Positions 6,918 to 14,583 of a DNA stretch of 19,694 bases are shown here, piece by piece (position 1 is the stretch's first letter; each line of letters begins with the position of its first letter). Source of the DNA: Bacilli bacterium (GTDB lineage: Bacteria > Bacillota_I > Bacilli_A > ML615J-28 > CAG-698); contig JAEEJT010000156.1 of NCBI GenBank assembly GCA_016282055.1, forward strand, positions 1-19,694, given 5' to 3'. Below the pieces are notes generated by a model. It saw only the letters and a program-made list of their open reading frames with translations. It ran no database searches and was not told where the DNA came from. Made by a program: the position numbers and the translations under genes.

Positions 6918-7526
6918 ATGAATTTACCTAATAAGTTAACTATTGGAAGAATGTGTGCTGTTGTTGTTGTAGTAATACTTTCTTGTATTACAAAACTTAG
7001 TGAAATTATTGTATTTCAAGATGTAACATTACAAGAACTATTATTATTAATTATATTTGTTTTAGCATCTATTACTGATTGTTTAGATGGAAAGATTGCT
7101 AGAAAGTATAATTTAGTTACTAATTTTGGTAAGTTTATGGATCCACTTGCTGATAAATTACTTGTTTTATCAACAATGATTGCTCTTATGAGTATGGGTA
7201 AATTTAGTGCATTTGGATTTGATTTGAGTTTCTGCATTACTATTATTTTATCAAGAGAACTTGCTGTTGAAGGACTTAGAATAGTTGCTGCTGATAATAA
7301 AGTTGTTATTGCCGCATCTAAACTTGGTAAATATAAAACTGTTAGTCAAATGATGTGTGTAATTATTCTTCTTTTGAATTGTTTTCCTTTTAGTCTTTTA
7401 GGGGGATATAGTAAAGATATAGTTACTATTATATTTATTTCTATTTGTACTGTTCTTACACTTGTTTCTGGAATTGATTACTTTGTTAAGAATGGTCATG
7501 TTTTAAAAGAAAAAAATAACAATTAG
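6918..7526 (+). CDS. pgsA: CDP-diacylglycerol-glycerol-3-phosphate 3-phosphatidyltransferase
   Basis: This 202-residue membrane enzyme makes phosphatidylglycerol phosphate from CDP-diacylglycerol and glycerol 3-phosphate, the committed step to phosphatidylglycerol. The complete CDP-alcohol phosphotransferase signature D-x2-DG-x2-AR-x8-G-x3-D-x3-D is present, with Asp54, Asp57, Gly58, Ala61, Arg62, Gly71, Asp75 and Asp79. The N-terminus MNLPNKLTIGRM is typical ('NLPN.LT..R'), which fixes the start; AAAGGAG lies 7-8 nt upstream. It is followed 14 bp later by recA, so the two are probably cotranscribed. In many Bacillota cinA lies between pgsA and recA; it is absent here. Confidence 0.95.
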   Translation: MNLPNKLTIGRMCAVVVVVILSCITKLSEIIVFQDVTLQELLLLIIFVLASITDCLDGKIARKYNLVTNFGKFMDPLADKLLVLSTMIALMSMGKFSAFGFDLSFCITIILSRELAVEGLRIVAADNKVVIAASKLGKYKTVSQMMCVIILLLNCFPFSLLGGYSKDIVTIIFISICTVLTLVSGIDYFVKNGHVLKEKNNN

Positions 7527-7540
7527 AAATGGAGTAAAAG

Positions 7541-8530
7541 ATGGCTGAAATGTCAAAAGCCCTTGAACAGGCTTTTAAAGATATTGAAAAAGAATTTGGC
7601 AAAGGCTCTATAATGAGACTTGGAGATAAAGCTTATGAAGATATAGAAGTTATTCCAACTGGATCTATATCTTTAGATTTTGCACTTGGTGTTTGTGGAT
7701 ATCCAAAAGGTAGAATTATTGAAATATTTGGACCTGAAAGTAGTGGTAAAACAACATTTGCTCTTCATGCTATAGCTGAAGCACAAAAGCAAGGTGGAGT
7801 TGCAGCGTTTATTGATGCTGAACATGCACTTGATGCTAAATATGCAAGTAAACTAGGTGTTAATATTGATGAGTTAATTGTGGCTCAACCTACTACAGGA
7901 GAAGAAGCATTAGAGATTGCTGATTATTTAATTAATAGTGGTGCTATTAGTATACTTGTTGTTGATAGTGTTGCTGCCCTTGTTCCTAAGGTCGAAATTG
8001 AAGGTGAGATGGGTGATAGCCATGTTGGTTTACAGGCTCGTCTTATGAGTCAAGCTATGAGAAAACTTAGTGGTGGTATTAGTAAAACTAAAACTGTTGC
8101 AATCTTTATTAACCAAATTAGAGAAAAAGTTGGAGTTTTATTTGGTAATCCTGAAACTACTACAGGTGGTAGAGCGTTAAAGTTCTATAGTACTATTAGA
8201 CTTGATATTAGAAGGGTTGAACAAATTAAACAAGGTGATAACATTATTGGTAATGTTGTTAGAATTAAGGTTGTTAAAAATAAAGTCGCTCCACCATTTA
8301 AGACATGTGACGTTGATTTAATGTATGGTAAAGGAGTTTCAAAAGAGAGTGATATTTTAGATCTTGCTAGTAAGTATGAAATTATTGAGAAGAGTGGTTC
8401 TTGGTTTTCATATAATGGAGAGAGAATGGGTCAAGGAAGGGAAAATGTTAAAGAATACTTGATTCAAAATCCTAATTTATGTAATGAGATACTAGAAAAG
8501 GTTAAACTAAAGTATCAGAGTTTAGAGTAA
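7541..8530 (+). CDS. recA: Recombinase RecA
   Basis: The 329-residue DNA recombinase forms the ATP-dependent filament on single-stranded DNA for strand exchange and repair. The Walker A motif GPESSGKT is at 64-71, Walker B is ILVVDSVAAL, loop L1 is EGEMGDSHVGLQARLMSQAMRKL in outline, loop L2 is FINQIREKVGVLFGNPETTTGGRALKFY, and the C-terminal domain is complete. It is shorter than Bacillus RecA (about 348) mainly because the acidic C-terminal tail is trimmed. The start ATG 7541 has GGAG upstream, and MAEMSKALEQAFKDIEKEFGKGSIM matches family N-termini. The gene ends at its own strong terminator (8535-8569). rny and cinA, common recA neighbours, are not adjacent. Confidence 0.99.
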   Translation: MAEMSKALEQAFKDIEKEFGKGSIMRLGDKAYEDIEVIPTGSISLDFALGVCGYPKGRIIEIFGPESSGKTTFALHAIAEAQKQGGVAAFIDAEHALDAKYASKLGVNIDELIVAQPTTGEEALEIADYLINSGAISILVVDSVAALVPKVEIEGEMGDSHVGLQARLMSQAMRKLSGGISKTKTVAIFINQIREKVGVLFGNPETTTGGRALKFYSTIRLDIRRVEQIKQGDNIIGNVVRIKVVKNKVAPPFKTCDVDLMYGKGVSKESDILDLASKYEIIEKSGSWFSYNGERMGQGRENVKEYLIQNPNLCNEILEKVKLKYQSLE

Positions 8531-8534
8531 AAGT

Positions 8535-8569
8535 AAGCATTATTAGATTTATTTCTAATAATGCTTTTT
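8535..8569 (+). terminator. Terminator of pgsA-recA
   Basis: A 13-bp perfect stem (AAGCATTATTAGA at 8535-8547 with 8554-8566), loop TTTATT, leads into TTTTT (8565-8569). It starts 5 nt after the recA stop. Confidence 0.9.
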
Positions 8570-8610
8570 ATAATTATGGTTAAAACGCCATAAAATCTAG
8601 TTAAAAGGTA

Positions 8611-8639
8611 TTTAAAAATAATGGGTTTTATGGTATAAT
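8611..8639 (+). promoter_or_regulatory. Promoter of pepF and probably the whole quality-control run
   Basis: TGGTATAAT (8631-8639) is a perfect extended -10; TTTAAA (8611-8616) 17 bp upstream of the hexamer is a mediocre -35. The leader would be about 17 nt. No CIRCE or CtsR-type heptad repeat is visible. No other promoter of comparable quality is seen until secG, so this may drive everything from pepF to lon. Confidence 0.75.
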
Positions 8640-8662
8640 ACACTATAACGGAGAGATGATAT

Positions 8663-10357
8663 ATGAAGTTTAATGAGTTTAAATACGAAAGACCTAATAT
8701 TGATAAAATAAGAGAAAAAAGCATAGAAGTTATTGATATTATTAAGAATAGTGATAACTATGATAGTGTTAAAAAAGCTATTAATGATTTCAATAAAGTT
8801 CGTGATAATTTTGATACAATGTTAAACTTATGTTATGTTAGACATTCTATTAATACTCTTGATGAATTTTATAATACTGAAGAAGAGTTTTTTGATAATT
8901 CTTCTCCTTTATATGAAGAGATTAATACTAACTTTTTAAATAGTTTTACTGAAAGTAAGTTTTCAAAAGAGTTAGAAAAAGAATATGGTAAACATTTGTT
9001 TGATTTAATAAAGATGAATAAAGAATCATTCTTGCCATCTATTATTGAACTTTTGCAACAAGATAGTAAATTATCTACTGAGTATTGTAAGTTATGCGCA
9101 TCTTGTCAAGTTGAGTTTGACGGTAAGATATTAAATACAAGTCAATTTGGGCCTTATTTATCAAGTACTGATAGAAATGTAAGAATTGAAGCTGAGAAAG
9201 CTTTATGGGGTTTTTATGAATCTATTAGTGATAAAATTGATAATATTTATGATAAGATGGTTCTTCTAAGAGATGAAATGGCTCATAAATTAGGATATAA
9301 TAATTTCGTTGAACTTGGATATAAGAGATTAAAACGTATTGATTATGATTATCATGATGTTAGAAAATATAGAGAACAAGTAAGAAAAGATTTAGTTCCC
9401 TTAGTTTCAAGATTAATGGAAGATCAAAGAAAGCGAATTAATGTTAGTGAATTAAAGAGTTATGATATTCCTCTTTCTTTCTTAAGTGGTAATGCAAAAC
9501 CTTTAGGGGATTTAGATTATAAACTTCAAGCTACAAAAAAGATGTATAGTGAAATGAGTTGTGAAACTAAAGAATTTGCATCTATGATGATAGATAATGA
9601 ATATATTGATTTGATGGCTAAAAAAGGTAAAGAATCTGGTGGATATTGTACATATATTACTGACTATGAAGCACCATTTGTATTCTCTAACTTTAATGGT
9701 ACTAGTGGAGATGTTGATGTGTTGACTCATGAGTTTGGTCATGCATATCAAGCTTATTCATCAAGAAATGCTATTATTTCAGAATATATTTGGCCTACAC
9801 TTGAAGCTTGTGAAATTCATTCTATGAGTATGGAATTCTTTGCTTGGCCATGGATGAATTTATTCTTTGGTGATAGTACTCTTAAGTATAAGTATAGTCA
9901 TTTAACTGATTCTATTACATTTATTCCTTATGGAGTATGTGTTGATGAATTCCAAGAATGGGTTTATTTAAATCCTAATGTTTCAATTGAAGATAGAAAG
10001 AATAAATGGCGTGAACTAGAGAGTATTTATACTCCATGGAAGAAGTATGATAATAGTTTTCTTGCTAAAGGCAATTATTGGATTAGACAAAGTCATATAT
10101 TTACAAATCCATTCTATTACATTGATTATACTCTTGCTCAAAATTGTGCACATCAATTTTGGATTAAAGATCAAGAAAATCATGCTAAAGCTTGGGAAGA
10201 TTATAATAGATTATGTAAAGCTGGTGGAAGTATGTCTTTCTTAGATTTACTTAAAGTTGCTAATCTAAAGAATCCTTTTATTGATGGAACAGTTAAGTTT
10301 GTTACTGAAAAGCTTACTAAATGGTTAGATAGTGTTAATAAAGATGAACTTAAGTGA
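8663..10357 (+). CDS. pepF: M3 family oligoendopeptidase F
   Basis: A cytoplasmic zinc metallopeptidase of 564 residues, the usual size for PepF/M3B enzymes that trim peptides released by larger proteases. The zinc site HEFGH is at residues 356-360 (with His356, Glu357, His360), and EIHSMSMEF follows with Glu384 as the likely third ligand. A GGYCTYI segment ahead and the YVDYxxA-like YIDYTLAQNCAHQFW segment near the C-terminus are typical of the family. ATG 8663 has GGAGAG about 10 nt upstream. It leads a run with tig, clpX and lon, consistent with a role finishing proteolysis. The 3' end overlaps the next gene. Confidence 0.95.
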   Translation: MKFNEFKYERPNIDKIREKSIEVIDIIKNSDNYDSVKKAINDFNKVRDNFDTMLNLCYVRHSINTLDEFYNTEEEFFDNSSPLYEEINTNFLNSFTESKFSKELEKEYGKHLFDLIKMNKESFLPSIIELLQQDSKLSTEYCKLCASCQVEFDGKILNTSQFGPYLSSTDRNVRIEAEKALWGFYESISDKIDNIYDKMVLLRDEMAHKLGYNNFVELGYKRLKRIDYDYHDVRKYREQVRKDLVPLVSRLMEDQRKRINVSELKSYDIPLSFLSGNAKPLGDLDYKLQATKKMYSEMSCETKEFASMMIDNEYIDLMAKKGKESGGYCTYITDYEAPFVFSNFNGTSGDVDVLTHEFGHAYQAYSSRNAIISEYIWPTLEACEIHSMSMEFFAWPWMNLFFGDSTLKYKYSHLTDSITFIPYGVCVDEFQEWVYLNPNVSIEDRKNKWRELESIYTPWKKYDNSFLAKGNYWIRQSHIFTNPFYYIDYTLAQNCAHQFWIKDQENHAKAWEDYNRLCKAGGSMSFLDLLKVANLKNPFIDGTVKFVTEKLTKWLDSVNKDELK

Positions 10358-10898
10358 TGTTTGTTTAGATAGAAAAGGATTATATAGTGCATTATCAGAA
10401 TATAGATTAAACAAAGATTATTTGTCAATATATGTTTTGTATAATGAGATATATAAATATAATGATACTAAATTATATGATATTTTATATGAAGCAATGT
10501 TTTACTTAAAATATTATGATAAATGTATACTTGATATATTATCGCTTCATAAAAATGATGTTGAGAGTTTTGTATTATTATATTATTTTATTCTTTCATG
10601 TTTGGCATCAAATGATATATTTATGGCTTATAGTTTAATTAATAAGTATAAATTATTAGATGATAATAAAACTAAAGAATATTTGGAATCTGATAATTGT
10701 AGTCTTTTAAATTTAAAAGATGAAGATAGAGATTATAGTTTGTGTTTGATTCTTGTATTATTTGTTTTAAATAATAAAGAATGTAAGGAATTAATGGTTA
10801 ATTTCTTTGATCTTATTAGTAGGTTATATGAAATTGGTTATAGTGAAGAGATAGTAAATTTAATGACAAATATTGGTCATATTATATATAATATTTAA
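10344..10898 (+). CDS. Hypothetical helical protein between pepF and tig
   Basis: A 184-residue protein I do not recognise. It is rich in Leu, Tyr, Asp and Asn, and predicted by eye to be all-helical, with repeated short Tyr-rich helices (YSALSEYRLNKDYLSIYVLYNEIY, then YDILYEAMFYLKYYDKC) in a pattern reminiscent of TPR-like helical hairpins; there is no signal peptide and no clear transmembrane helix. I place the start at ATG 10344, overlapping pepF by 14 bp; GTG 10332 is an in-frame alternative and neither has a strong ribosome site, so translation is probably coupled to pepF. It ends 15 bp before tig. Its position suggests a role linked to protein turnover, but that is guesswork from context. 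Confidence 0.7.
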   Translation: MNLSDVCLDRKGLYSALSEYRLNKDYLSIYVLYNEIYKYNDTKLYDILYEAMFYLKYYDKCILDILSLHKNDVESFVLLYYFILSCLASNDIFMAYSLINKYKLLDDNKTKEYLESDNCSLLNLKDEDRDYSLCLILVLFVLNNKECKELMVNFFDLISRLYEIGYSEEIVNLMTNIGHIIYNI

Positions 10899-10913
10899 AA
10901 TAGGAGATAAATT

Positions 10914-12191
10914 ATGAAATATACAGTTACAAAATTAGAAAATAGCAAAGTAGAAGTTAAGGTAGTATTTAAAAAGGCAGAATATGATGCTAAATACGAA
11001 GAAGAATTAAATAAAGAACTTGCTACTGTTGAAGTTAAAGGATTTAGAAAAGGTCATTGCCCTAAATCTAAATATTTAAGTTTATATGGTGATGGTAAAG
11101 TTCAAAACAATACAATGAATGAATTAATCAATGAAAGTTATAAAGAAATCATTGTTAAAGAAAAGATTGAAATCGTTGGTATGGCAAATATTAGCTTACT
11201 AGATGATTTAAAAGATACTGAATGGGGATATAAAGCTACAGTTTCTGTTTATCCTGAAATTGAAGCAAAAGATTATTTCGGAATTGTTTGTAAACAAGAA
11301 GAAGTTAATGTAACAGATGAAGATGTTGAAAATGAAGTTAAGAGAAATTTAGCTATGAAAGCTGATCTTGAAGTTAAAGAAAATGGTGTATTAGAAAAAG
11401 GTGATACAGCAATCTTTGATTTCTGTGGATATGTTGATGGTAAAGAGTTTGATGGTGGAAAAGCTGAAAACTATGAACTTGAAATTGGTTCTGGTCGTTT
11501 TATCCCAGGATTTGAAGACCAAATGGTTGGTATGAAAAATGATGAAGAAAAAGATATTAATGTAACATTCCCAACAGAATATGCTAAAGAACTTGCTGGT
11601 AAAGCTGCTACATTTAAAGTTAAATTACATGAAGTAAAACAAAAAGTTTTACCTGAATTAAACGATGATTTTGTTAGTGAATTAGAAATTAAAGATGTTA
11701 AGACTGTCAGTGAATGGAAAGCATTCTTAAAACAAAATTTAACAACTGATCGTATGGAAGCTAGCAAGAATAAATATGAAGATGATGTTATGACTATTTT
11801 ATTAAAGAATAATCCTGTTAATATTCCTCAAGAAATGGTCGATGAACAAGTTGAAAAGAAAGTTAACGAATTAAATCAAACTGCAAAACAATATCAAATG
11901 CCTGTTGATTTATTATTAAAATATCAAGGTATTGAATCTGTTGATCAATATAAAGAATTATTAGTTCCTGGAATTAAGAATAACTTACATTATGAAGTTG
12001 TTATGGCTGCTATTTGTAAACAAGAAAAAGTTAAATTAGTTGCTAGTGATTATACTAAGTATTATAAACAAATGGCTAATGGTCAAGATGTTAAAGAAGT
12101 TATGGCTAAATATCCTAAAGAAGCTGTTGGTGAATACTTCAAGATGTTAAAGACTCATGATTTAGTTATGGAAAGTGTAAAAGCTGAATAA
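10914..12191 (+). CDS. tig: Trigger factor (ribosome-associated chaperone and prolyl isomerase)
   Basis: This 425-residue protein has the full three-part architecture. The N-terminal ribosome-binding domain holds the docking loop G43-F44-R45-K46-G47-x2-P50 (GFRxGxxP). The FKBP-type isomerase domain runs from about 160 to 245 (KGDTAIFDFCGYVDGKEFDG, then IPGFEDQMVGMK). The long helical C-terminal chaperone domain follows. It binds ribosomal protein L23 and shields nascent chains. ATG 10914 is preceded by AGGAG. It lies 23 bp before clpX, as in many bacteria with tig-clpX-lon order. Codons here look a little more polished (more CAA, GAA, AAA with ordered use) than in the neighbouring unknown genes, consistent with high expression. 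Confidence 0.98.
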   Translation: MKYTVTKLENSKVEVKVVFKKAEYDAKYEEELNKELATVEVKGFRKGHCPKSKYLSLYGDGKVQNNTMNELINESYKEIIVKEKIEIVGMANISLLDDLKDTEWGYKATVSVYPEIEAKDYFGIVCKQEEVNVTDEDVENEVKRNLAMKADLEVKENGVLEKGDTAIFDFCGYVDGKEFDGGKAENYELEIGSGRFIPGFEDQMVGMKNDEEKDINVTFPTEYAKELAGKAATFKVKLHEVKQKVLPELNDDFVSELEIKDVKTVSEWKAFLKQNLTTDRMEASKNKYEDDVMTILLKNNPVNIPQEMVDEQVEKKVNELNQTAKQYQMPVDLLLKYQGIESVDQYKELLVPGIKNNLHYEVVMAAICKQEKVKLVASDYTKYYKQMANGQDVKEVMAKYPKEAVGEYFKMLKTHDLVMESVKAE

Positions 12192-12214
12192 AATTAAAAA
12201 AAAGAGGTGATTTT

Positions 12215-13453
12215 ATGAAAAAGAAATGTTCTTTTTGTGGAGCATACGAAAACGAAAATGTTATATTAATTGAGAATGATAATAAAGGTGTTTATATTTG
12301 TAGTGAGTGTATTTCATTTTTAGATAAGATTCTTAATGAAAATAATAGTGTTTCTAATAATGATGAAATTAAGCCTGTTGGAAATTTTAAGCTTAATATC
12401 ACTCCTCATGAAATTCACCAAAAGTTGTCTAATTATATTATTGGACAAGAATATGCTAAAAAAGTATTAAGTGTTGCTGTATACAATCATTATAAAAGAA
12501 TACAAAATAATTTATTTAATGATAGTGATGTTGATATCGAAAAGAGTAATATTTTATTAATAGGTGCTACTGGATCTGGTAAGACTTTATTTGCTAAGAC
12601 ACTTGCTTCTATTTTGAATGTGCCTTTTGCAATTGCTGATGCGACTAGCCTTACTCAAGCAGGTTACGTTGGTGAGGATGTTGAGAATGTATTGCTTAGA
12701 TTAATACAAGCTGCTGATTATGATATTGAACTTGCTCAAAAAGGTATTATTTATATTGATGAAATTGATAAACTTGGTAGAAAAGGAGATAATGTTTCTA
12801 TTACTAGAGATGTTAGTGGAGAGGGTGTTCAACAAGCTCTACTAAAGATCTTAGAAGGAACTGTTGCTAATGTTCCACCTGGAGGAGGAAGAAAACATCC
12901 TCAACAAGAGTTTATTCCTTTTGATACAACAAATGTATTATTTATTTGTGGTGGTAGTTTTGAAGGTATTAATGATGTTGTTAACAATAGATTATTTAAG
13001 TCTTCTATAGGATTTAATAATGATGGCGTTAATAAATTAGATGAGAAAGATACTTATTCTAAGATTACACATGATGATATCAAACATTTTGGTTTGATCC
13101 CTGAACTTGTTGGTAGACTTCCTATCATTGCTCCACTTGAAATGCTTAATAAAGATGATTTAGTTAGAATTCTAAGTGAACCTAAAAATGCTATTTTAAA
13201 ACAATATAAGAAGATGTTTAAGATGGATAGTATTGATTTAGAGTTTGATAGTGAAGCAATAGATGCTATTGCAACTCTTGCAATAGAAAAGAGAACTGGA
13301 GCAAGAGGTCTTAGAGCAATTATTGAAAACATTATGTTAGAGATTATGTATAATATTCCTGATGAACCCAACGTTGAAAAATGTATTATTACAAAAGATG
13401 TTGTTTTATATAAGAAAAAACCATTGCTTGTTAGGAAGAAAGCTTTAGCATAA
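12215..13453 (+). CDS. clpX: ATP-dependent Clp protease ATP-binding subunit ClpX
   Basis: A 412-residue AAA+ unfoldase. The N-terminal zinc-binding domain has Cys5, Cys8, Cys29 and Cys32. Walker A GATGSGKT is at 117-124, followed by the pore loop in AGYVGEDVE, Walker B IIYIDEIDK, the RKH pore loop in GGGRKHPQ, and the IGF loop at Ile265-Gly266-Phe267 that docks on ClpP. ELVGRLP carries the arginine finger and GARGLRAIIE the sensor 2 Arg. The intact IGF loop implies that a clpP gene exists elsewhere in the genome, since none is in the window. AGAGGTGA lies 7 nt before ATG 12215. The next gene starts one base after its stop. Confidence 0.98.
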   Translation: MKKKCSFCGAYENENVILIENDNKGVYICSECISFLDKILNENNSVSNNDEIKPVGNFKLNITPHEIHQKLSNYIIGQEYAKKVLSVAVYNHYKRIQNNLFNDSDVDIEKSNILLIGATGSGKTLFAKTLASILNVPFAIADATSLTQAGYVGEDVENVLLRLIQAADYDIELAQKGIIYIDEIDKLGRKGDNVSITRDVSGEGVQQALLKILEGTVANVPPGGGRKHPQQEFIPFDTTNVLFICGGSFEGINDVVNNRLFKSSIGFNNDGVNKLDEKDTYSKITHDDIKHFGLIPELVGRLPIIAPLEMLNKDDLVRILSEPKNAILKQYKKMFKMDSIDLEFDSEAIDAIATLAIEKRTGARGLRAIIENIMLEIMYNIPDEPNVEKCIITKDVVLYKKKPLLVRKKALA

Positions 13454-13454
13454 T

Positions 13455-14561
13455 ATGATTAGCAAATTAACTAAAATTAGTAAGAATTTTTATGTACTAC
13501 GTTTTTCATATTCTAAGGCAGAAGTAAAAGATTTTGTTTATTTTATGTCTGAAAGATTATATGAAGAAGAAGATATTGAAGAACCTAGTGATGATGAACT
13601 TGAATTTTTACTTCATTTAAAACTTGAAAATGATGATTTATTTAAAGAGTTTCATAGATATAATTTAGTTCCTATTGGTGGATTTGATATTACATATCAT
13701 ACTAAATTTAGTCGTGATAGTGAATATATTGGTTCTTGTCGTTTCATTGCTTGTGATAAGCTACTTGATAAAATTGATTTGAAATTTGATTATAAAAAAT
13801 ATCAAAAACTTATAGACAAAGACAAATATCCTGATACATCATTAAAACTATTATATAAAAAATGTATAAAAAAAGATTTATTTAATGAAATAGATAGTGA
13901 CATAGTTACTTTTAGTTCTATTGTTACTTATGATTTAAAGTATATTGAAGATGAAAAAGTATTAAGTGTAATTAGTGATCAAAGATTTGATATGATTATT
14001 GATACTGATATTGATTCTAATTTATTTTTAAATAAAAAAATAGGAGATAAAATTTTAGTATCTAAAGAAGATTATGATATATATGCTATTATTACAAAAA
14101 TTAAAGAAAGAACATTTGATATTAATAGTATTTCAAAACTTAAAATTGGAATTAAAAGTGAAAAAAAACTAGTTGATGAATTTATTGATACCCATTATAT
14201 GCTAGTAAATAGAATATATCATGTTTGGGTTTTAGCAAATGGATTTTTAGAAAAAACAGGTATTGAAATATCAGATGAAATTCTTGATTTCTTTAGTGAA
14301 ACTAAGAATTATTGTGAGCTAACTAATTTTACTACACTTGATACATCTTTTTTACAAGATGTTGAGTTTACAATATGTGTAGATTATCTATTTGCATATA
14401 TTAATATGAATAATTCTTTTGAAATAAATAATATGGATTCATTCCATAATACTTTGATTAAATCTCTTAAGGTGTTTAATCTTAATAAAAATATTAATGA
14501 TTTTGAGTTATATTTTATTTTTAAATTATTTAATATAGTAAAATATTTTTGTAATGAATAA
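13455..14561 (+). CDS. Unassigned protein, proposed diverged trigger-factor paralog
   Basis: A 368-residue protein with no signal peptide or membrane helix. Placed next to the Tig encoded at 10914 it shares an ungapped N-terminal register: T6-K7 in both, K21-A22-E23 in both, and hydrophobic residues alternating the same way. Later PIGGFDIT...SEYIG (74-92) parallels Tig IVGMANIS...TEWGY; GDKILVSKEDYDIYAIITKIKER parallels the last strands of Tig's isomerase domain; and a helical tail with IEISDE parallels the chaperone domain's VNIPQE. The GFRxGxxP ribosome loop is absent, replaced by an acidic stretch at 37-50 (EEED, then EEPSDDELE). It starts 1 bp after clpX and has no strong ribosome site, so it is probably coupled. 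Homology is judged by eye; a coincidence of composition cannot be excluded. Confidence 0.6.
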   Translation: MISKLTKISKNFYVLRFSYSKAEVKDFVYFMSERLYEEEDIEEPSDDELEFLLHLKLENDDLFKEFHRYNLVPIGGFDITYHTKFSRDSEYIGSCRFIACDKLLDKIDLKFDYKKYQKLIDKDKYPDTSLKLLYKKCIKKDLFNEIDSDIVTFSSIVTYDLKYIEDEKVLSVISDQRFDMIIDTDIDSNLFLNKKIGDKILVSKEDYDIYAIITKIKERTFDINSISKLKIGIKSEKKLVDEFIDTHYMLVNRIYHVWVLANGFLEKTGIEISDEILDFFSETKNYCELTNFTTLDTSFLQDVEFTICVDYLFAYINMNNSFEINNMDSFHNTLIKSLKVFNLNKNINDFELYFIFKLFNIVKYFCNE

Positions 14562-14583
14562 TTAATGAAAGGAGGTAATTAAT

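Noticed and set aside
8515..8724. Minus-strand open frame across the recA terminator and pepF start
   Set aside because: It spans a terminator hairpin and a promoter and encodes low-complexity hydrophobic sequence.
9512..9751. Minus-strand open frame inside pepF
   Set aside because: It lies opposite the conserved zinc-site region of pepF and has no support of its own.
10047..10244. Plus-strand open frame inside pepF in another frame
   Set aside because: It is fully contained in pepF and encodes Ile/Leu-rich low-complexity sequence expected from AT-rich DNA.
11471..11767. Minus-strand open frame inside tig
   Set aside because: It is an antisense shadow of the trigger factor isomerase domain.
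13054..13371. Minus-strand open frame inside clpX
   Set aside because: It is an antisense shadow of conserved AAA+ sequence, Ser/Ile/Leu rich without motifs.
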